Made by a program: the position numbers and the translations under genes. 11,903 bases of DNA from an uncultured Prevotellaceae bacterium (GTDB lineage Bacteria > Bacteroidota > Bacteroidia > Bacteroidales > Bacteroidaceae). Shown one piece after another: positions 7,014 to 11,903 of this stretch (positions are counted from its first letter, which is position 1; the number at the start of each line of letters is the position of its first letter). The stretch spans positions 1 to 11,903 of the forward strand of contig CAMPCG010000058.1 of the NCBI GenBank assembly GCA_946644025.1. Direction: 5' to 3'. Under the pieces are notes generated by a model. That model had not been told where the DNA came from and did no database searches. It saw only the letters and a program-made list of their open reading frames with translations.

Positions 7014-7048
7014 AAAAACGGGAGAAACGGCGTTTCTCCCGTTTTTTT
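7014..7048 (+). terminator. Intrinsic terminator of glycogen phosphorylase
   Basis: AAAAACGGGAGAAAC at 7014-7028 pairs perfectly with 7032-7046 around the loop GGC, and seven T residues (7042-7048) close it. The A-rich left arm would also make it work on the minus strand. It begins 20 nt after the stop codon. Confidence 0.95.
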
Positions 7049-7065
7049 GAGCTACTGAGTTTCCA

Positions 7066-7185
7066 AGACCCACACCCCCGGCCCCTCCCTGTGAGGGAGG
7101 GGAGTGATTACCCTGCAAGCCCGGATATTCTGCGGCAAATCTATCTACTCCCCTACCCGCACAGGGAGGGGCCGGGGGTGGGTCT
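7066..7185. repeat. Long GC-rich inverted repeat between glgP and holB
   Basis: The left arm (7066-7105, beginning AGACCCACACCCCCGGCCCC) and the right arm (7147-7185) are reverse complements over about 39 nt, with two substitutions and two small indels. The 41-nt loop is mixed sequence. The pure core GGCCCCTCCCTGTG is matched exactly in both arms. As RNA or extruded DNA it would form a very stable stem. The reading frame of holB is open through part of it, but the conserved start lies downstream. It looks like a dispersed intergenic palindromic element rather than a terminator, as no T-tract follows. Confidence 0.85.
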
Positions 7186-7249
7186 CTCCTCAACTCCTTG
7201 CAAGTTGAGCGAATGTAAAACTAGAATCACAAACTTACGAACTCTCACT

Positions 7250-8371
7250 ATGACATTCCAAGAGGTAATAGGCCAGGAAGAGGTGCGCGACCGACTCGTG
7301 CAGATGGTCACGGAGCAACGCCTGCCCCACGCCATCATGCTCTGCGGGCCCAACGGCGTGGGGAAGCTGGCCCTGGCCACGGCTTTCGGCTGCTACCTGC
7401 TGGCGGGTGGCGAGGGCAACGGGGCCGCCGAGCACCCGATGCTGAAGAAGCTGGAGCACCCCGACCTGCACTTCACCTACCCCACCATCAAGCTGTCGTC
7501 GATGGGCAGCGACCATCAGCCCGTGAGCGACGACTTCGCCCACGAATGGCACGAACTGATGATGCGCGGCCCCTATTTCTCCATGGACGAGTGGATGACA
7601 GCCATCGGAGCCGAGAACCAGCAGGCCATCATCACCGCCGGCGAGAGCGACGAACTGGTGCGGAAGCTATCGCTGAAGTCGAGCCAGGGAGGCTACAAGG
7701 TGAGCATCGTCTGGCTGCCGGAGCGCATGAACATTGCCTGCGCCAACAAGCTGCTGAAGCTCATCGAGGAGCCGCCATCGCAGACGGTGTTCCTCATGGT
7801 CTGTGAAGAGCCCGACCGCCTGCTCGAGACCATCCGCAGCCGCGTGCAGCGCATCGACGTGAAGCGGCTGCCCACCGAGACCATCGCCCAGGCACTCACA
7901 GAGCGCCGCGGCGTAGACGAGAGCCAGGCCACGCGCATTGCCCGGCTGGCCAACGGCTCCTGGCTCAAGGCGCTGCAGGAGCTGCAGGTGGGCACGGAGA
8001 ACGAACAGTTCCTCGACCTCTTCATCAACCTCATGCGGCTGGCCTACCGGCGGAATGTGAAGGAGCTGCGCAAGTGGAGCGACACGATGGCCACCTTCGG
8101 GCGAGAGAAGCAGCGACGGTTCCTCGACTTCTTCCTCCGCATGGTGCGCGAAAGCTTCATGCACAACTTCCAGAACCCCGCCCTCTGCTACATGACGCAG
8201 AAGGAGGAGGACTTCGCCAAGAACTTCGCCCGCTTCATCAACGAGGCCAACGTCATCCCCCTCTACGACCTGGCCAACCGCGCCAGCCGCGACATCGGGC
8301 AGAACGCCAACGCGAAGATTGTGTTCTTCGACTTCGCGCTGCAAGTCATCGTACTGCTCATTCAGAAATAG
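7250..8371 (+). CDS. holB: DNA polymerase III subunit delta' (clamp-loader)
   Basis: A 373-residue AAA+-fold protein that forms part of the clamp loader placing the sliding clamp on DNA. The start is set at MTFQEVIGQEEVRDRL, the conserved opening; the frame is open further upstream only through the inverted repeat. GPNGVGK (33-39) is the Walker A region, but the residue after the lysine is leucine rather than Thr/Ser, as expected for a delta' subunit that does not hydrolyse ATP. LLKLIEEPP (168-176) and TIRSRVQ (194-200) are the sensor region; the family's SRC motif reads SRV here. Length fits Bacteroidota homologues. It is followed after 29 nt by rlmD, so it probably heads the four-gene unit. 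I found no clear TAnnTTTG box in 7186-7249. Confidence 0.9.
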   Translation: MTFQEVIGQEEVRDRLVQMVTEQRLPHAIMLCGPNGVGKLALATAFGCYLLAGGEGNGAAEHPMLKKLEHPDLHFTYPTIKLSSMGSDHQPVSDDFAHEWHELMMRGPYFSMDEWMTAIGAENQQAIITAGESDELVRKLSLKSSQGGYKVSIVWLPERMNIACANKLLKLIEEPPSQTVFLMVCEEPDRLLETIRSRVQRIDVKRLPTETIAQALTERRGVDESQATRIARLANGSWLKALQELQVGTENEQFLDLFINLMRLAYRRNVKELRKWSDTMATFGREKQRRFLDFFLRMVRESFMHNFQNPALCYMTQKEEDFAKNFARFINEANVIPLYDLANRASRDIGQNANAKIVFFDFALQVIVLLIQK

Positions 8372-8400
8372 CGTCAAGAGATTTGAGATAACAGATAAAA

Positions 8401-10014
8401 ATGGGAAGAAACAAGAAACCATTGCCGCTGCTCGAGGGTGTGACCATCGAGGCGGTGGCCGCCGAGGGCAAGAGCCTGTTCCACTGGAACGACATGGTGG
8501 TGTTTGTGCCCTGGTGCGTGCCGGGCGACGTGTGCGACGTGCAGCTGCGGCGCAAGAAGCACTCCTTCGCCGAGGGCGAGGTGGTGCGGTTTGTCAAGAA
8601 GAGCGACGAGCGCACAGAGCCTTTCTGCCAGCACTTCGGCGTCTGCGGAGGCTGCAAGTGGCAGATGCTGCCCTACGAAGCACAGCTGCGCATGAAGCAG
8701 CAGCAGGTGGAAGACCAGCTGCGCCGCATAGGCAAGGTGGAGCTGCCTGAGCTAAGGCCCATCATGGGCAGTGTGAAGACTCGAGAGTACCGCAACAAGC
8801 TCGACTTCGGATGTGCCAACAAGCGATACCTCACGAAGGAAGAGATAAAGGAGTTAGGAGTGAGGAGTGAAGAGTTAGGAGTTAAGAGTGAGGAGTTAGG
8901 AGTTAAGAGTGAGGAGTTAGGAGTTAGGAATGAGGAGTTAGGAGTTAGGAGTGAGGAGTTTGGAGTTAGGAGTGAAGCAAACTCCTCACTCAAAACTCCT
9001 AACTCCTCACTCCTAACTCCTAACTCAAAAGACCGTCCTGCCATTGGCTTCCACATCACAGGAGCCTTCGACAAGATACTGCCCATCGAGAAGTGTCACC
9101 TCATGGACGGCCTGCACAACGAGATACGCAACGAGACGCTGCGCTACGCCACGGAGCACGGTCTCTCGTTCTTCGACCTGCGCCAGCAGCGGGGACTGCT
9201 GCGCGACCTCATCATCCGCAACTCCGCCTCGGGCGAATGGCTCGTCATCGTGCAGTTCCACTACGATGAGACGGGCGGTGAGACGGAGGGCTTCGGGCTG
9301 CTGCAGCACCTGGCCACGACGTTCCCGCAGATAACGTCGCTGATGTACGTGGACAACCAGAAGTGCAACGACACCTACGGCGACCTCGACATAAGGCTCT
9401 TCAAAGGCCAGGACCACATCACCGAGCTGATGGAGGACCTGCGCTTCAAGGTCGGCCCGAAGTCGTTCTACCAGACCAACACCGAGCAGGCCTGCCACCT
9501 CTACGGCGTGGTGCGCGAGCTGGCCTTCATGCCCCTCAACACTACGTCTCCGCAACCTCACGACTTGCCCCTGGTCTACGACCTCTACACCGGCACGGGC
9601 ACGATAGCCAACTTTGTGGCCCGCCGCGCCCGCAAGGTCATCGGCATAGAATACGTCCCCGAGGCCATCGAGGACGCCAAGGAGAACTCGCGCCTGAACG
9701 GTATCGACAACACCCTCTTCTTCGCCGGCGACATGAAGGACATCCTCAACGACGAGTTCATCGCCCGCCACGGCCGTCCCGACGTCATCATCACCGACCC
9801 GCCCCGCGCCGGGATGCACCCCGACGTGGTGAAGACCATCCTGCGGGCAGCCCCCGAGCGCATCGTCTACGTGAGCTGCAACCCCGCCACCCAGGCCCGC
9901 GACCTGCAGGTGCTCGACGAGGCCTACCGCGTAGCCGTGGTGCAACCCGTCGACATGTTCCCCCACACTCCCCACGTGGAGAACGTCGTTTTGCTAATCA
10001 AGAGACATGAGTAA
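8401..10014 (+). CDS. rlmD: 23S rRNA (uracil-C5)-methyltransferase RlmD/RumA type, with repeat insert
   Basis: A 537-residue SAM-dependent enzyme expected to make m5U in 23S rRNA (U1939 in E. coli numbering). A TRAM-like beta domain occupies about 10-65. Cysteines C76, C82, C85 (in CQHFGVCGGC) and C232 (EKC) would hold the 4Fe-4S cluster. YDLYTGTGTIANF (393-405) binds SAM, DPPRAG begins at 466, C493 in SCNP is the nucleophile and E527 in HVEN the likely general base. All key residues are present. Residues 151-209, between C85 and C232, are encoded by family B repeats (ELGVRSE x6, then NSSLxTP x2), making the protein about 60 residues longer than needed. A PLNTTSPQPHDLP stretch before the SAM motif (about 378-390) may be another small insertion. 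Some Bacteroidota annotations use TrmA/RlmC names for this family. The stop overlaps the next gene by 8 nt. Confidence 0.93.
   Translation: MGRNKKPLPLLEGVTIEAVAAEGKSLFHWNDMVVFVPWCVPGDVCDVQLRRKKHSFAEGEVVRFVKKSDERTEPFCQHFGVCGGCKWQMLPYEAQLRMKQQQVEDQLRRIGKVELPELRPIMGSVKTREYRNKLDFGCANKRYLTKEEIKELGVRSEELGVKSEELGVKSEELGVRNEELGVRSEEFGVRSEANSSLKTPNSSLLTPNSKDRPAIGFHITGAFDKILPIEKCHLMDGLHNEIRNETLRYATEHGLSFFDLRQQRGLLRDLIIRNSASGEWLVIVQFHYDETGGETEGFGLLQHLATTFPQITSLMYVDNQKCNDTYGDLDIRLFKGQDHITELMEDLRFKVGPKSFYQTNTEQACHLYGVVRELAFMPLNTTSPQPHDLPLVYDLYTGTGTIANFVARRARKVIGIEYVPEAIEDAKENSRLNGIDNTLFFAGDMKDILNDEFIARHGRPDVIITDPPRAGMHPDVVKTILRAAPERIVYVSCNPATQARDLQVLDEAYRVAVVQPVDMFPHTPHVENVVLLIKRHE
8851..9027 (+). repeat. 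Family B palindromic heptamer repeat inside rlmD
   Basis: The left part (8851-8976) is six 21-bp units, each made of three heptamers of the GAGTTAG/GAGTGAG type, read as ELGVRSE or close variants. The right part (about 8980-9027) is the same heptamer array in reverse orientation, read as NSSLKTP, NSSLLTP, NS. The last units of the left part can pair with the right part over about 40 nt. The total of 177 nt is a multiple of three, and the reading frame passes through both orientations without a stop. In every left-arm unit the third heptamer has TGA where TTA would create an in-frame TAG. Confidence 0.92.
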
Positions 10015-10639
10015 AGAGATATTCAAGAGCTTCGACAAGAAGCTCATAGCCGACCTGCCCGTCGTGTCGTTTCCCGGCCGCATCATTGTCATCCTCACCC
10101 CTGGGGAGACGGAGCGCGCCGTGAGCTACCTGCTGTCACAGCCCCTGCTGGGCATCGACACCGAGACGCGCCCGTCGTTCAAGCGCGGCGACCAGCACCT
10201 TGTGGCCCTGCTCCAGGTGAGCACGCCCGACACGTGCTTCCTCTTCCGCCTTCGCCACACGGGGTTCACGCCCGCACTGAAGACATTCCTCGAGGACACG
10301 ACCGTGACGAAGGTGGGCCTCTCGCTGACCGACGACATGAACTCGCTCCACCACCTCGGGGCGTTCACCCCCGGACGCTTCATCGACATACAGCACATAG
10401 TGAAGGAGGTGGGCATTGAAGACCTGAGCCTGCAAAAGCTCTACGCCAACCTCTTCCGCCAGAAAATCAGCAAGCGCCAGCAGCTGAGCAACTGGGATGC
10501 CGACATACTCAACGACCGGCAGAAGCTCTATGCCGCCACCGACGCCTGGGCCTGCATCAACATCTACAATGAGCTGACGCGGCTCATTGCCGAGGGAGTG
10601 CGCGCCCACGAACCACAAACAACGAACAATGAAATATAG
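10007..10639 (+). CDS. 3'-5' exonuclease, RNase D/WRN-like (DEDDy)
   Basis: A 210-residue protein with a single DEDDy exonuclease domain, expected to remove nucleotides from 3' ends of RNA or DNA using two metal ions. Exo I is GIDTET (D51 and E53), Exo II is VGLSLTDD with D110 as the likely ligand, and Exo III is LYAATDAW with Y175 and D179. LSNWDADILNDRQKLYAATD is typical of the RNase D-like family. There is no HRDC domain, so it is a short stand-alone exonuclease rather than full RNase D; the substrate is unknown. It starts 8 nt before the rlmD stop and its own stop lies 8 nt inside rlmI, so translation of the three is probably coupled. The last few residues (EPQTTNNEI) are low-complexity. 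Confidence 0.88.
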   Translation: MSKEIFKSFDKKLIADLPVVSFPGRIIVILTPGETERAVSYLLSQPLLGIDTETRPSFKRGDQHLVALLQVSTPDTCFLFRLRHTGFTPALKTFLEDTTVTKVGLSLTDDMNSLHHLGAFTPGRFIDIQHIVKEVGIEDLSLQKLYANLFRQKISKRQQLSNWDADILNDRQKLYAATDAWACINIYNELTRLIAEGVRAHEPQTTNNEI

Positions 10640-11837
10640 AACCGTCTATCTGAAGTCCGGCAAGGAGGAGAGCCTGCTGCGCTTCCATCCCTGGATATTC
10701 TCCGGCGCCATCCACCACATCGACAACGGCATCAGCGAGGGCGATGTCGTCCGTATCGTCACCGCCGACGGCAGCTTTGCCGCCACGGGCCACTATCAGG
10801 GCGGCTCCATCGCCGTCCGCGTGCTGTCGTTCAGCGACGTCACCATCGACGCCGCTTTCTGGCAGCAGCGTCTGCGGTCGGCCCTCGAGGCACGCCGCGC
10901 CATGGGATTCCTAACTCCTAACTCCTCACTCCAAACTCCTAACTCCTCACTCCCCACCACCGCTTTCCGCCTTGTCCACGGCGAGGGCGACATGCTCTCG
11001 GGCCTGGTCATCGACATCTACGGCCAGACAGCGGTGATGCAGTCCCACAGCATCGGTATGCACCGTAGCCGCCACGAGATAGCCGAGGCGCTGGCCCAGG
11101 TGATGGGCAGCCGCCTCACCGCCATCTACTACAAGAGCGAGACGACACTGCCCTTCATGGAGACGGCCAACGGCTTCCTCATGGGCAGCTGCGACGACGA
11201 CACCGCCCTGGAGAACGGCCTGCGCTTCCACGTGGACTGGCTGAAGGGCCAGAAGACGGGCTTCTTCGTAGACCAGCGCGACAACCGCTCGCTGGTGGAG
11301 CACTACAGCCAGGGGCGCACGGTGCTCAACATGTTCTGCTACACGGGCGGATTCTCGTTCTACGCCATGCGTGGCGGTGCCCGTCTGGTACACTCCGTCG
11401 ACAGCTCGGCGAAGGCCGTAGAGCTGACGCGCCGCAACGTGGAGCTGAACTTCCCCGGCGACCGTCGCCACGAGGCTTTCTGCGAGGATGCCTTCAAGTT
11501 TCTGGAAAAGGCCGACGACACAGCCTACGACCTCATCATCCTCGACCCGCCGGCCTTTGCCAAGCACCGCGGTGCGCTGCACAACGCGCTGAAGGGCTAC
11601 ACGCGGCTCAACAGGGTCGCCTTCACGAAGATTGCGCCCGGCAGCCTGCTCTTCACCTTCTCCTGCTCGCAGGTGGTGACGAAGGACCACTTCCGCAACG
11701 CCGTCTTCACCGCCGCTGCCCAGGCCGGACGCAACGTGCGCATACTCCACCAGCTGCATCAGCCCGCCGACCACCCCATCAACATCTACCACCCCGAGGG
11801 CGAATACCTCAAGGGCCTGGTGCTCTACGTGGAATAG
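10629..11837 (+). CDS. rlmI: RlmI-type 23S rRNA (cytosine-C5)-methyltransferase, with repeat insert
   Basis: A 402-residue class I SAM-dependent rRNA methyltransferase; E. coli RlmI makes m5C1962 in 23S rRNA. The start at MKYRTVYLKSGKEESLLRFH is the family's usual opening; the frame is open 14 codons further upstream, inside the exonuclease gene. A PUA-like RNA-binding domain covers about 2-75. FRLVHGEGDMLSGLVIDIYG begins the linker domain. NMFCYTGGFSFYAM (234-247) binds SAM, DPPAFAKHR begins at 306, and C346 in FSCSQ is the likely nucleophile. Residues 95-108 (LTPNSSLQTPNSSL) are encoded by a family B half-element lying just before FRLVHGEGD, in a probable loop. The start overlaps the exonuclease gene by 11 nt. 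No terminator is visible in the 66 nt that remain downstream. Confidence 0.9.
   Translation: MKYRTVYLKSGKEESLLRFHPWIFSGAIHHIDNGISEGDVVRIVTADGSFAATGHYQGGSIAVRVLSFSDVTIDAAFWQQRLRSALEARRAMGFLTPNSSLQTPNSSLPTTAFRLVHGEGDMLSGLVIDIYGQTAVMQSHSIGMHRSRHEIAEALAQVMGSRLTAIYYKSETTLPFMETANGFLMGSCDDDTALENGLRFHVDWLKGQKTGFFVDQRDNRSLVEHYSQGRTVLNMFCYTGGFSFYAMRGGARLVHSVDSSAKAVELTRRNVELNFPGDRRHEAFCEDAFKFLEKADDTAYDLIILDPPAFAKHRGALHNALKGYTRLNRVAFTKIAPGSLLFTFSCSQVVTKDHFRNAVFTAAAQAGRNVRILHQLHQPADHPINIYHPEGEYLKGLVLYVE
10911..10952 (+). repeat. Family B half-element inside rlmI
   Basis: Two 21-bp units of the CTCACTC/CTAACTC orientation, the reverse of the rlmD left arm and matching the rlmD right arm. It encodes LTPNSSL and QTPNSSL in the same phase as in rlmD. 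There is no complementary arm, so this is either half of a palindrome or a shortened remnant. At 42 nt it is a multiple of three. Confidence 0.85.
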
Positions 11838-11872
11838 GCCGAAAGGAGAAATGATACGACTTTCGCATGTTT

Positions 11873-11903
11873 GGAGTGAAAGGGGAGTGAAGGGGGAGTG
11901 AAG
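11873..11903 (+). repeat. G-rich tandem repeat running off the window
   Basis: GGAGTGAA is followed by two longer GGGGAGTGAAG-like units up to the last base. The GAGTGA core recalls family B, but with added Gs and a period of about 10-12, so it is either a diverged relative or another family. An ATG at 11851 opens only 16 codons before a TGA within the repeat, so I do not call a gene. Confidence 0.6.

Noticed and set aside
7091..7249. Longer N-terminus for holB from ATG 7091
   Set aside because: It would translate the intergenic inverted repeat. The conserved delta' N-terminus begins at ATG 7250.
8851..9027. CRISPR array or coiled-coil domain as explanation for the ELGVRSE repeats
   Set aside because: There are no unique spacers of constant length. 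The seven-residue period comes from tandem 7-nt words (three per 21 nt), and the reverse-oriented copy encodes a different peptide, so the DNA repeat rather than protein heptad selection explains the pattern.
9025..9975. 316-residue minus-strand open frame opposite rlmD
   Set aside because: It has the same antisense composition bias. The plus strand encodes all RlmD catalytic motifs here.
11851..11901. Start of another gene after rlmI
   Set aside because: The ATG frame ends after 16 codons inside the G-rich tandem repeat, and no other start is visible before the window ends.

Overview
The window looks like chromosomal DNA of a GC-rich member of the Bacteroidota, most likely a Prevotellaceae relative. 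The evidence is a eukaryote-like (GT3-type) glycogen synthase next to a short-form alpha-glucan phosphorylase, TAnnTTTG-type promoter boxes, a RelE/ParE toxin of a kind common in Bacteroidota, and very GC-rich codon use in the housekeeping genes. All identifications come from reading motifs by eye; no database search was run.

Layout. Positions 1-795 hold no credible gene, but contain several inverted repeats and one strong orphan intrinsic terminator (621-661). A glycogen synthase gene (925-2811) follows, ending in its own terminator. Positions 2857-4301 form a lower-GC accessory island: a promoter, a C-terminal remnant of a nucleotidyltransferase, an antitoxin/toxin pair, a possible gene fragment, a hairpin and a convergent XRE-type regulator. 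Next comes glycogen phosphorylase (4414-6993) with a textbook terminator, then a large intergenic inverted repeat (7066-7185). The last block is a tight four-gene run: DNA polymerase III delta' subunit (holB), 23S rRNA uracil methyltransferase (rlmD), a DEDDy 3'-5' exonuclease and an RlmI-type 23S rRNA cytosine methyltransferase. Its last three genes overlap by 8 and 11 nt. The window ends in short G-rich tandem repeats.

How the genes work together. The synthase and phosphorylase make and degrade glycogen; the toxin-antitoxin island separates them. The holB-rlmD-exonuclease-rlmI run is information-processing housekeeping: clamp loading, rRNA modification and 3' nucleic-acid trimming.

The most striking feature is that two unrelated families of palindromic repeats have entered housekeeping genes in frame. 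Family A (about 90-130 bp, AT-rich) occurs three times: just upstream of the glycogen synthase start codon and twice inside the gene, adding about 76 residues. Family B (tandem heptamers GAGTTAG/GAGTGAG) adds 59 residues to RlmD, between its third and fourth cluster cysteines, and about 14 to RlmI. Each repeat has only one stop-free frame per coding strand, and that frame is the one used. In family B, every third heptamer carries the T-to-G change that prevents a TAG stop. This resembles in principle the Rickettsia palindromic elements, but the sequences here look different.
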